A DNA stretch of 13,435 nt from Spirochaetaceae bacterium (GTDB taxonomy: Bacteria > Spirochaetota > Spirochaetia > Treponematales > Breznakiellaceae): positions 1-13,435 of the forward strand of contig JAISCK010000152.1 of NCBI GenBank assembly GCA_031265635.1, read 5' to 3'. The position numbers and the translations under genes were made by a program. Below the pieces are notes generated by a model. That model ran no database searches. It was not told the origin of the DNA and saw only the letters and a list, made by a program, of their open reading frames with translations. Below are positions 1-5,704 of this stretch, piece after piece; within the stretch, counting starts at the first letter, position 1; the number at the start of each line of letters is the position of its first letter.

Positions 1-2
1 GC

Positions 3-56
3 GCCAAGGGGAAGGACTTACCCGGATTCCTTAATTCTTTACAGTATAAGGAATAA
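3..56 (+). CDS. possible 3' end of a gene entering from the left (partial)
   Basis: In this frame 17 sense codons run from the window edge to a TAA at 54-56, giving a tail ending in GFLNSLQYKE. It would end 6 bases before the convergent tRNA-Asn gene, a sensible position for a gene end. Another frame is also open for 10 codons to a stop at 32-34, so frame choice is not secure, and nothing about the product can be recognised. An 8-base inverted repeat (26-33 and 47-54) covers its end. Confidence 0.25.
   Translation, partial: AKGKDLPGFLNSLQYKE
26..54. repeat. 8-bp inverted repeat, ATTCCTTA / TAAGGAAT
   Basis: ATTCCTTA at 26-33 is perfectly complementary to TAAGGAAT at 47-54, with a 13-base loop. 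It lies just past the 3' end of the tRNA-Asn gene and over the end of the possible plus-strand coding tail. It could form a transcript-end hairpin in either direction, but no clean T tract follows on either strand, so it is only a weak terminator candidate. Confidence 0.35.
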
Positions 57-62
57 TGTTAG

Positions 63-135
63 CTCCCCCGCGCGGGTTCGAACCACGGACCCAGTGGTTA
101 ACAGCCACTTGCTCTGCCAACTGAGCTACAGGGGA
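63..135 (-). tRNA. tRNA-Asn (anticodon GTT)
   Basis: The minus strand folds into a complete 73-base cloverleaf. The acceptor arm TCCCCTG pairs with CGGGGGA (one G-T). T8-A9 is followed by a D arm starting GCTC. The anticodon stem AGTGG/CCACT encloses the loop CTGTTAA with anticodon GTT, and the T arm is CGTGG-TTCGAAC-CCGCG. The discriminator base is G. The 3' CCA is not encoded (CTA follows), so it must be added by CCA-adding enzyme. A near-consensus promoter lies just upstream. It decodes AAC/AAU codons. Confidence 0.96.
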
Positions 136-177
136 ATATAAAAGCACCGCAGACCCTTCCGGGCCAGCGCTTTCAAT

Positions 178-206
178 ACTATACCTTTTTAAGAGAAATT
201 TGTCAA
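178..206 (-). promoter_or_regulatory. sigma70-type promoter of tRNA-Asn
   Basis: On the minus strand TTGACA (201-206) and TATAGT (178-183) are separated by exactly 17 bases. The -10 box lies about 42 bases upstream of the mature tRNA 5' end, leaving a short 5' leader for RNase P. The -35 is a perfect consensus match. Confidence 0.85.
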
Positions 207-286
207 CGGACGCCTTTTAATTCGGCGCGATTTTCAGGCTGAAACCGGGCTCCACGGTACGCTGCCCGAGGTTCCGCGCCCGGCCC

Positions 287-334
287 AAAAAACCACACGG
301 GGCGCCGGGAAGCAATGAGCCCCCCGACACCCCG
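287..334 (-). terminator. probable rho-independent terminator of groES
   Basis: On the minus strand, 28 bases past the groES stop, CGGGGTGTCGGG (323-334) pairs with CCCGGCGCCCCG (298-309) over 12 positions (two G-T), with a 13-base loop. Six T residues follow (287-292) after a 5-base gap. The gap makes it slightly atypical, but stem strength and position after the gene support termination. Confidence 0.6.
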
Positions 335-362
335 GGCCCGAAACACCGGACAGGATTCGGCC

Positions 363-629
363 TTACTCGATGACCGCTATAATATCGGAAAATTTCAGAA
401 TAAGGTGTTCCTCGCCGTTCACTTTTACCTGGGTTCCGGCGTACTTATCGTACATCACCTTTTGCCCGGCCTTGACTTTAATGACATCCTTATCGTCCCC
501 GATTTCCACGACCGTACCGGTCTGGGTCTTTTCCTGGGCGGTATCGGGAATGATGATTCCCCCGGCGGTCTTGGCCTCGTTCTTTTCGAGCTTGACCATA
601 ACCCGGTCGGCTAAGGGTTTGACTTTCAT
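363..629 (-). CDS. groES: GroES, 10-kDa co-chaperonin
   Basis: The 88-residue protein is the lid of the GroEL folding chamber; as a heptameric ring it caps GroEL in the cytoplasm and drives ATP-dependent folding cycles. Family hallmarks are all present: the N-terminal MKVKPLADRVMVK strand, the mobile loop around EAKTAGGIIIPDTAQEK (residues about 19-35) with the GGIIIP segment that contacts GroEL, and a C-terminal DIIAVIE. Length is typical (about 95). The start at 629 is chosen over an in-frame upstream ATG at 695 because it gives the canonical N terminus and has GGAGGA about 5 bases upstream. It stands alone: groEL is not next to it, and I see no CIRCE-type inverted repeat (TTAGCACTC-N9-GAGTGCTAA) upstream. 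It has its own promoter and terminator, so it is a monocistronic unit. Confidence 0.97.
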   Translation of the reverse strand: MKVKPLADRVMVKLEKNEAKTAGGIIIPDTAQEKTQTGTVVEIGDDKDVIKVKAGQKVMYDKYAGTQVKVNGEEHLILKFSDIIAVIE

Positions 630-672
630 ATCTTCCTCCGTTGTATATGGGTGGTTAGTAAAATATGTATCT

Positions 673-702
673 AATATACGCAAAACAATGCGCAATGGTC
701 AA
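673..702 (-). promoter_or_regulatory. sigma70-type promoter of groES
   Basis: On the minus strand TTGACC (697-702) and TATATT (673-678) have an 18-base spacer. The -10 is about 44 bases upstream of the groES start. No heat-shock operator of the HrcA/CIRCE type overlaps it. This would fit housekeeping-type transcription, although a different heat-shock control cannot be excluded. Confidence 0.75.
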
Positions 703-777
703 GAAAATTGTATAAAAAGCCCGCCAATTCCGAACCCGGGACAAAAAATACAGCGGATATTTTTGTATTTTGGCGCA

Positions 778-802
778 TTTTTTGCGGCTGCACCGCAAAA
801 AA
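778..802. repeat. perfect 10-bp inverted repeat with 5-base loop
   Basis: TTTTTTGCGG at 778-787 is exactly complementary to CCGCAAAAAA at 793-802. T runs precede and A runs follow the GC core on both strands, the reverse of an intrinsic terminator, so it is not a normal terminator despite its symmetry. On the minus strand, the T6 at its outer edge follows the GC-rich hairpin block to its right. Confidence 0.7.
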
Positions 803-811
803 CCGGGCTTT

Positions 812-887
812 CCGGGGCTCCGCTTCGCTCCGGCCTCCTCGGTCTGCCCCTCCGGGCCAGCCCTGCGGGGGCGCGCTTCGCGCCCCC
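812..887. repeat. GC-rich palindromic element with two GCGAAGC hairpin cores
   Basis: Two self-complementary units lie 53 bases apart. The right one is a perfect 9-bp stem (867-875 with 879-887, arms GGGGGCGCG/CGCGCCCCC) around a 3-base loop. The left one (812-833) is flanked by CCGG on both sides. Both contain GCTTCGC (822-828 and 875-881), that is GCGAAGC on the minus strand, a sequence known to form an unusually stable DNA mini-hairpin. The arrangement resembles dispersed extragenic palindromic (REP-like) elements, but no second genomic copy can be seen in this window. Confidence 0.5.
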
Positions 888-963
888 TCCAATCCCTTGC
901 GCGGGGACCGGCATGGTAACAATTTTGGCGGAAAAGGACCATTCCAACAAAAACAGACAGGTT

Positions 964-1479
964 TTATACCTCGCTATACAGCCGGAGCGTAATAAAGCTA
1001 AAAGGTTCGATTTTTTTGGTTTCAAAATTTATTTTGAATGCCTGACTTATATCGTCTGTGCTTCCCCGCCATCTGCGATTAACGACAACCGTTAATTCCC
1101 AGTCAAAATCACCATTATTGACTTGTACCGCGCCATCAGCCAAAGTAGTTTCAGGGGTACGTTTTTTGATTATCAGAAAATCCCTTACATATTCAATTTC
1201 GTTGATTATTTCTGATATCAGCATAATATTATAATCCCGGTATTCAACATAATGTTCTCTAATAGTACGATGTAAAAAATTTCTGGTTTTATAAATATAA
1301 CAGTCCTGTAACCTGTCTCTGTCAAAAATGACATTCTCGCTTTGATGGTTTTGGTTAGTAATTTCCGCTTCTATGAACAGGCTATCGAAATATACAGTAG
1401 TTTCAGCAAAAGACGGATACGCTAAACGCAATACCATAATCAATATAACCCCCGGCATACTGATCAATGGCCGTTTCAA
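964..1479 (-). CDS. small exported protein of unknown function
   Basis: I do not recognise this 171-residue protein. It has a probable Sec signal peptide: basic MKR, a hydrophobic stretch at residues 9-20, then a likely cleavage after PSFA (about residue 25). The mature part (about 146 residues) has one cysteine (residue 60), no further membrane segment, and a C-terminal portion rich in alternating hydrophobic residues (FDWELTVVVNRRWRG, KINFETKKIEPF) suggesting beta structure. The start is TTG at 1477-1479, two bases past the stop of the PilZ gene, with a weak AGG upstream; ATG at 1458 is possible but would remove the basic n-region. It is the last gene of a three-gene operon. Its base composition is distinctly more AT-rich than its upstream partners, which may mean late acquisition or weak constraint. 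Periplasmic location is inferred; no function is proposed. Confidence 0.7.
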   Translation of the reverse strand: MKRPLISMPGVILIMVLRLAYPSFAETTVYFDSLFIEAEITNQNHQSENVIFDRDRLQDCYIYKTRNFLHRTIREHYVEYRDYNIMLISEIINEIEYVRDFLIIKKRTPETTLADGAVQVNNGDFDWELTVVVNRRWRGSTDDISQAFKINFETKKIEPFSFITLRLYSEV

Positions 1480-1481
1480 CG

Positions 1482-2714
1482 CTAGACCTGACCGGCGAGG
1501 AAATTTACGTCCTGGTCAAGCAGGGGCTTGCCGTAGATAAATTCAAAGAGAAAGCGCATATCCTCAGGAAGCATGTCCAGAAAGCGGCAGCCGAAATAAC
1601 CCATGGAGCTGTCCTTGTAGCGCCTCACGATGCGGGCGCTGGCGCTTATGGACCTTTTCGGGGTAATCAGCTTGATGGCAAGCTCGCTGTCGGGCAGCAG
1701 CGCGACCGAAAGATTAGAATTGGGGTATACAAAAAGGAGCCCCGAAACGCTTATGTCTATCACCCTGCCTTCGAAGCGCTCTTCCTTGATAAGGCCCGAA
1801 TCAAAATACCCGTTCATTTTAAGAGAATAGGCCAGCACCTTGGCAAACTGGTACAGGGTGTCGGTAAGGGCATAATCAAAGGGCGCCTTGCCTTCTTTAC
1901 TGATCCACACATGGATATAGCCTATGACATATTCCTGGAACAGTATGGGTATCCAGGCGTCAGAATATATCTGCTTGTCGAATTTACTTTTAAGGAAACG
2001 GACAATCGCTTCGTCAATGTATTGGGGGCTTACCCCCGTGCTTTCAAGGTAGCGGCGGAACATATCTTCGGTGATGATGCGTTTCTTGGGATAGGGGTCT
2101 GTCCTGGGCAGGTTGCTCTGGGTATTGGCCAAAAAAAGGCTCTTGCCGGTTTCGGCGACTATGCGTTCTTCGGTGCTTGAGGGTTTCTGGTCCTTAAAGA
2201 TGATGAGCTTATACCCGTCGGCGTAATCCTTGATCCACTGGGCCATTTGGCCTATAAGGCCCTGGAGGTCCTGGGGATTTACATTCTGAATCAGGCCGGA
2301 CACATTTTCACTTTCATAATCCTGTATCTTGGGAAACGAAAGGGAATAGCGGTCCCCGGAAAAGGAAAACTGCACCGTAAGATCGGGCGGGGACTGTACC
2401 CGGGAAAAAGAACGGGCGAGGTTCTTGTAAAGAAACTCGGGAGCTTCGGCTATGATGTGTTCATCCTTGATCAGAGTTACCAGTACCGAAAAAATGATAA
2501 CCTGGCCGTGATAATCAAACATCAGCTCCATGCGTTTATTGGCCTTGATGCCGCTTATGGGCCTGTCGCAGATGAGGTACATTTCGGTCCTGGTGGGCTT
2601 TTCGACATGGAGTACATATTCGGTACGGTTTCTGAGGTACATGACCGGAAGCTGCTCGTCATAAAGCACCTTGAGAAGAAAATCTTTTTCTATACGTTTA
2701 ATCGGCGTTGCCAT
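1482..2714 (-). CDS. PilZ-domain protein, probable c-di-GMP receptor with internal GAF-like region
   Basis: This 410-residue cytoplasmic protein has no signal peptide. The C terminus (about 311-385) is a clear PilZ half-domain: GRVIDISVSGLLF carries the [D/N]xSxxG c-di-GMP motif (D320-G325) and is followed by SARIVRRYKD and GYFGCRFLDM, the usual last strands. The other PilZ signature, RxxxR, fits best at R101-R105 (ARSFSRVQSPPDLTVQF), about 215 residues earlier, so the PilZ fold seems split by an insert. The insert's end (WIPILFQEYVIGYIHVWISKE through about residue 300) resembles the second half of a GAF domain. Residues about 30-95 resemble the YcgR-type N-terminal PilZN domain. A second RxxxR (R313-R317) directly precedes the motif, but its spacing is wrong for the classical arrangement. 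The ATG abuts the TAG of the lipoprotein gene and has no clear Shine-Dalgarno, implying translational coupling. PilZ assignment is firm; ligand binding and GAF identity are inference. Confidence 0.82.
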   Translation of the reverse strand: MATPIKRIEKDFLLKVLYDEQLPVMYLRNRTEYVLHVEKPTRTEMYLICDRPISGIKANKRMELMFDYHGQVIIFSVLVTLIKDEHIIAEAPEFLYKNLARSFSRVQSPPDLTVQFSFSGDRYSLSFPKIQDYESENVSGLIQNVNPQDLQGLIGQMAQWIKDYADGYKLIIFKDQKPSSTEERIVAETGKSLFLANTQSNLPRTDPYPKKRIITEDMFRRYLESTGVSPQYIDEAIVRFLKSKFDKQIYSDAWIPILFQEYVIGYIHVWISKEGKAPFDYALTDTLYQFAKVLAYSLKMNGYFDSGLIKEERFEGRVIDISVSGLLFVYPNSNLSVALLPDSELAIKLITPKRSISASARIVRRYKDSSMGYFGCRFLDMLPEDMRFLFEFIYGKPLLDQDVNFLAGQV

Positions 2715-3485
2715 CTAAAAAAACTGCTGATAGGAAGGATAGTCAAAACGGCTGACCTCCCCCTCAGGCTCCTCCTCCAGTATCATGTCCTCAAAAGTCC
2801 AGCGCTCATTCTCAAGCCGTACATATACCTCTCCGGATGAGGATTTTCCGGAACCCATAAAACGCACCAGAAAGGAAAAACTGTTATCGCCCTCATCCTG
2901 CCCGCTTCCCATTCTGAAACTTTCAGGCTGTACCTCGTCCAGTACGCGGATGAGTTCTTCCGTTCCCGCCAGGCCCGAAAGGGCGTTCTCCCGGCTTTCC
3001 CCCGCAAGAAGGGATTCCATGAGGCCCCAGGCGTACCGGTAGGCGCCGGCGTCGGCATCCCCCCGGCCCAGAGGGCCTATAAACCTGTCCCGGGGAAACC
3101 TTGGCGATTCTCCCCGGCGGGGTATACGGAGCGCCTCGGGAATATCGTTTACCACCAGAGCCGGGGCCTCGCTTACACCGGAGGGCGCGGGAGGGGGCGT
3201 TTCTAGGGGGGCGTCCCGCGGCGTAAGGTCCTCAGGCACACCTTGTATGCCCTCGCCTTCCTGTACGGCCTCGCCGGGCGTCTCTTGTACGGCTCCGCCA
3301 GGCGCCTCACCCGCGCTCCCGCCTGAAAGCTCCTGTACCGGGGCCTCAGTCAGAGCCGGCGCTTCCGCTTCTTCCTCCTGATCCTGATTCCCTGAATTCC
3401 GGGAACATCCTGAAACACAGCCCAAAAGGCAGCATATAAAAATCAGTAAAACAGCGGAATAAAACTCCCTTCCTCTCCCAGACAC
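2715..3485 (-). CDS. putative lipoprotein with acidic proline-rich linker
   Basis: This 256-residue protein is of unknown function. A hydrophobic segment (residues 10-22) ends in LLGC (C23) and then VSGC (C27); either cysteine could be the lipidated residue, and VSGC is the better lipobox. Residues about 31-115 form a low-complexity, acidic, Ala/Pro/Gly-rich linker with imperfect AVQE/PVQE repeats. A folded C-terminal domain (about 120-256) includes SFSFLVRFMGSGKSSSGEVYVRLENERWTFEDMILEEEP, which reads as a small beta-sheet domain. Start is GTG at 3485: AGGAAGG lies 5 bases upstream, and a strong promoter is 19 bases further out. It is first in an operon with the PilZ protein (0-base gap) and the small exported protein. 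The likely site is the periplasmic face of a membrane, tethered through the long linker. Confidence 0.75.
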   Translation of the reverse strand: MSGRGREFYSAVLLIFICCLLGCVSGCSRNSGNQDQEEEAEAPALTEAPVQELSGGSAGEAPGGAVQETPGEAVQEGEGIQGVPEDLTPRDAPLETPPPAPSGVSEAPALVVNDIPEALRIPRRGESPRFPRDRFIGPLGRGDADAGAYRYAWGLMESLLAGESRENALSGLAGTEELIRVLDEVQPESFRMGSGQDEGDNSFSFLVRFMGSGKSSSGEVYVRLENERWTFEDMILEEEPEGEVSRFDYPSYQQFF

Positions 3486-3503
3486 CCGATCCTTCCTTAT
3501 TCC

Positions 3504-3532
3504 ATTGTAAACACCTGTACAAAAAAGGTCAA
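3504..3532 (-). promoter_or_regulatory. promoter of the lipoprotein-PilZ operon
   Basis: On the minus strand TTGACC (3527-3532) and TACAAT (3504-3509) are separated by 17 bases, close to consensus. The start codon (3485) and its ribosome site follow at once, so the 5' untranslated leader is only about 10-15 bases. The -35 lies 40 bases from the start of the divergent HD gene, so the two units share a short intergenic region. I could not identify an equally good plus-strand promoter for the HD gene. Confidence 0.8.
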
Positions 3533-3571
3533 TTTATGTTTCATATAGGGAATACGCATAAGGGAGCGGCT

Positions 3572-4828
3572 ATGGAACAGGCTATACGGGATGTGCTGGA
3601 GGACGGATACACGGAACCGGTCAGGGATGTGCTTTGGGGCCATGTATACCTGAGCCCGGAACTGGCGGCCCTCACGGAAACAGGGGTCTTTATGCGCCTT
3701 ACCCGCATCATGCAGCTCGGTCCCGCGTTTTACACCTATCCGGGGGCAACCCATACCAGGGCCGCCCATTCCATAGGCGTATACCACCTGGCGCGCCGCC
3801 TGGTCGCGGATCTGTCCCTGAGAGGCGGGGAGGCATGGATGACTGCCCGCGGGGTGCTTTCCTATCTTGCCGCCGCCCTGCTTCATGATCTGGGCCACTT
3901 CCCCTATACCCATTCGCTCAAGGAACTCCCTTTACGGGAGCACGAAAAACTTTCAGGGGACCTTATTCTTGAAGAACCCCTGAAAAGCCTTATAGGGAAG
4001 GCCGGCGCCGACCCTTATCTTACGGCAGCCATAGTGGACACTTCCCTCCCGTTTCAGGGTGATGAACTTGTTTTTTACCGCAGGCTGCTTTCCGGGGCTC
4101 TGGACCCGGATAAACTTGACTACCTCAACCGGGACGCCAGGTACTGCGGTGTGCCCTACGGCGCCCAGGATGTGGATTTTATATTCCGCCATCTCTACCC
4201 CGACAGGGAGCGGGGCCTTACCATTGATTCGCGGGGCATACCCGGCGTTGAATCGGTGCTTTTCGCCAAATACCTCATGTACCGCACGGTCTACTGGCAC
4301 CGCGCGGTACGTTCCGCCACAGCCATGATAAAAAAGGCCATACTGGGCGGGCTTGAGAGTAGTGTCATAGCCCCCGAAGAACTCTACGGCCTTGATGACC
4401 AGGGCCTCTTTTATTTTTTGGCGTCAAAAAACTACCCCCTGGGAAAGCTGGCCGGGGCGGTACGGGACGGGCAGATCTATACCGTTTCCGCCGAATCGGT
4501 ATATAATGAAGAAGAACACGGCGTTCTCGCTGACCCGCAAAGGCGCGGCCTCTACGAAGAACGCCTGGCGGCGGAATTTTCCCGCGTATCGGGAAAAAAA
4601 ATACCGCCTGAAGACTTGATTATAGACCTGCCTGAACCGGTGTCCTTTGAGACCGGCCTCTATGTGCGGGATGAGGAGAAAAATTTTTCGGCCGGTTCCA
4701 GCGCCTTCAAGGACGGCATGGTGGCGGATCTGACGAAAACCTTGAGAATTATCAGAATTTTCATGCATCCTAAGCATGGTTTTACGGTGAATGACGGGCA
4801 AATTATCGGCGCTCTATTGAATAACTAA
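3572..4828 (+). CDS. HD-superfamily phosphohydrolase (COG1078 / YwfO-like)
   Basis: This 418-residue cytoplasmic metal-dependent phosphohydrolase is related to deoxynucleoside triphosphate triphosphohydrolases. The HD metal site is intact: GATHTRAAHSIGVYHLA (H61, H66) and ALLHDLGHFPYTH (H105-D106), followed by DKLDYLNRDARYCGVPYG (D183, R187-D188), matching the family's DxxDYLxRDxxxxG block that supplies the last metal ligand. Length fits the family. The start at 3572 has AGGGAG 5 bases upstream; an in-frame ATG at 3536 would add 12 residues but overlaps the region next to the divergent -35 and has a weaker ribosome site. ComFB follows 37 bases downstream, probably in one transcript. The substrate is not shown by sequence: dNTP/NTP hydrolysis is the family expectation. 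It lacks the HD-GYP signature, so cyclic-di-GMP hydrolysis is not indicated. Confidence 0.88.
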   Translation: MEQAIRDVLEDGYTEPVRDVLWGHVYLSPELAALTETGVFMRLTRIMQLGPAFYTYPGATHTRAAHSIGVYHLARRLVADLSLRGGEAWMTARGVLSYLAAALLHDLGHFPYTHSLKELPLREHEKLSGDLILEEPLKSLIGKAGADPYLTAAIVDTSLPFQGDELVFYRRLLSGALDPDKLDYLNRDARYCGVPYGAQDVDFIFRHLYPDRERGLTIDSRGIPGVESVLFAKYLMYRTVYWHRAVRSATAMIKKAILGGLESSVIAPEELYGLDDQGLFYFLASKNYPLGKLAGAVRDGQIYTVSAESVYNEEEHGVLADPQRRGLYEERLAAEFSRVSGKKIPPEDLIIDLPEPVSFETGLYVRDEEKNFSAGSSAFKDGMVADLTKTLRIIRIFMHPKHGFTVNDGQIIGALLNN

Positions 4829-4865
4829 AAAAAAGCAGTAAAGTTATATAAGGACGGAGGCTTCC

Positions 4866-5588
4866 ATGGAGATTCACAATATAACCGAGGAAATCGTTAT
4901 TCAGAAGGTAAAAGAAGTATGCGACATCATTGCCCGGCGGGAGAATCCCGAAAAACTCTGCACCTGCGGCCAGTGCAGGCTGGATACGGTCTGTTATGTG
5001 CTTAACCGCGTGCCTCCCCATTATGTGATTTCAAACAGGGGCATAGCCCGGATAGAAACGGAAAGTCTTAACAGGCAGCAGGAAGAAGCGGATATAACCG
5101 CCCTGGTCCACGAAGGCATCAGGCGGATCAACGCCACGGTCAGGCCCTACCATAAAAACGAGGAAGAGCGGGGCGCGGACAACAGCCCTGTCTTCAATAT
5201 TCCTACTATAATAGGAAGGGCCTTTAACGGCCTCAATTTCTCGCCCCTGGAAGGCGCGGAAATAGAACTTTACAGAAACGGCAGCCTGGTTCCCATGAAG
5301 GACGTAAACTGGCAGAATCCCTACAGGCTGGTCAGCAACACCGAGGGAACCTTTACCTTCTGGCCCGATGTGGTGCATACGGACGAGACGGGACAGCGGC
5401 AGACCTTTGAATACTCAGTCAGGATTTCGACCCAGGGCTTTGAAGACCTGAGCCATTCTTTCAGGATACCGGTCATAAGCGAACACGATGTCGCCGGAGC
5501 TTTTTCCATGCAGCGTACCTTCAAACTTCCCGACCTCTACCTCTTCCCCCCCGGTCTGGAAGACGACCGCTATATCACGGGCGAATGA
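4866..5588 (+). CDS. ComFB-domain protein with C-terminal beta-sandwich-like domain
   Basis: This 240-residue protein has no signal peptide. Residues about 5-65 match the ComFB family: LCTCGQCRLDTVCYVLNRVPPHYV carries the CxCxxC cysteines (C32, C34, C37), the following aspartate (D40) and the signature LNRxPPxYV. ComFB was named for late competence in Bacillus; the cysteines are expected to bind zinc, and members in cyanobacteria have been reported as cyclic-dinucleotide receptors. A charged linker (about 66-108) leads to residues 110-226, which look like a carboxypeptidase-regulatory/Cna-B type beta-sandwich: GRAFNGLNFSPLEGAEIELYRNG, TEGTFTFWPDV, FEYSVRISTQGFEDLSHSFRIPV. That type is usually extracellular, yet no export signal is seen. 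GGAGG lies 5 bases before the ATG. It is probably in an operon with the HD hydrolase; the tRNA-Pro gene converges on it 4 bases past its stop. The ComFB call is strong; the second domain is moderate. Confidence 0.85.
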   Translation: MEIHNITEEIVIQKVKEVCDIIARRENPEKLCTCGQCRLDTVCYVLNRVPPHYVISNRGIARIETESLNRQQEEADITALVHEGIRRINATVRPYHKNEEERGADNSPVFNIPTIIGRAFNGLNFSPLEGAEIELYRNGSLVPMKDVNWQNPYRLVSNTEGTFTFWPDVVHTDETGQRQTFEYSVRISTQGFEDLSHSFRIPVISEHDVAGAFSMQRTFKLPDLYLFPPGLEDDRYITGE

Positions 5589-5592
5589 GGAT

Positions 5593-5665
5593 TCGGAGAG
5601 GGGGGATTTGAACCCCCGACATCGAGTTCCCAAAACTCGTGGCTTAACCACTGGCCTACCCTCCG
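5593..5665 (-). tRNA. tRNA-Pro (anticodon TGG)
   Basis: The minus strand forms a 73-base cloverleaf. The acceptor CGGAGGG pairs with CTCTCCG (one G-T), T8-A9 precedes a GGC/GCC D stem, and the anticodon stem CGAGT/ACTCG encloses the loop TTTGGGA with anticodon TGG. The T arm is GGGGG-TTCAAAT-CCCCC and the discriminator A. The CCA end is not encoded. It reads CCN proline codons, with wobble. Its 3' end is only 4 bases from the stop of the convergent ComFB gene, and no terminator is visible between them, so its primary transcript probably runs antisense into that gene before processing. Confidence 0.95.
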
Positions 5666-5675
5666 CTGTTCGCCT

Positions 5676-5704
5676 ATAGTACCGGCTTTGGCGCTTGTCG
5701 TCAA
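5676..5704 (-). promoter_or_regulatory. sigma70-type promoter of tRNA-Pro
   Basis: On the minus strand TTGACG (5699-5704) and TACTAT (5676-5681) have a 17-base spacer, with the -10 ten bases upstream of the tRNA 5' end. It sits in the 89-base gap after the oxidoreductase gene. No terminator is visible in that gap, so read-through from the efflux operon into the tRNA is possible. Confidence 0.8.

Larger units (their letters stand above)
630..963. other. gene-poor spacer with GC-rich hairpins between groES and the exported-protein gene
   Basis: This 334-base stretch holds the groES leader and promoter at its left end and no convincing coding frame; overlapping open frames across it are compositional, and none has a good start or recognisable product. 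The centre (about 778-890) is packed with self-complementary sequence, listed separately. Since the gene at 964-1479 ends here on the minus strand, the structures may serve as its transcript end: on that strand a GC-rich block is followed by six T residues (797-802). Confidence 0.6.

Noticed and set aside
778..802. Bidirectional intrinsic terminator at the T6-GC-A6 inverted repeat
   Set aside because: T residues precede and A residues follow the stem on both strands, the reverse of what termination needs.
655..1025. Several minus-strand open frames rich in Arg/Gly/Ala/Pro in the groES upstream spacer
   Set aside because: They overlap each other in different frames, cross the groES promoter and GC-rich palindromes, and have no ribosome sites or recognisable product.
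370..1095. Long plus-strand open frame crossing groES and the following spacer (241 codons)
   Set aside because: It is antisense to the unmistakable groES gene, shows no family features, and arises from GC-rich codon bias.
1467..2840. Plus-strand open frames opposite the PilZ gene
   Set aside because: Antisense shadows of the PilZ and lipoprotein genes, whose own frames have domains, signal sequences and operon spacing.
3536..3571. Longer N terminus for the HD phosphohydrolase starting at 3536
   Set aside because: ATG 3572 has AGGGAG at ideal spacing; the 3536 start has a weaker site and adds residues not expected from the family.
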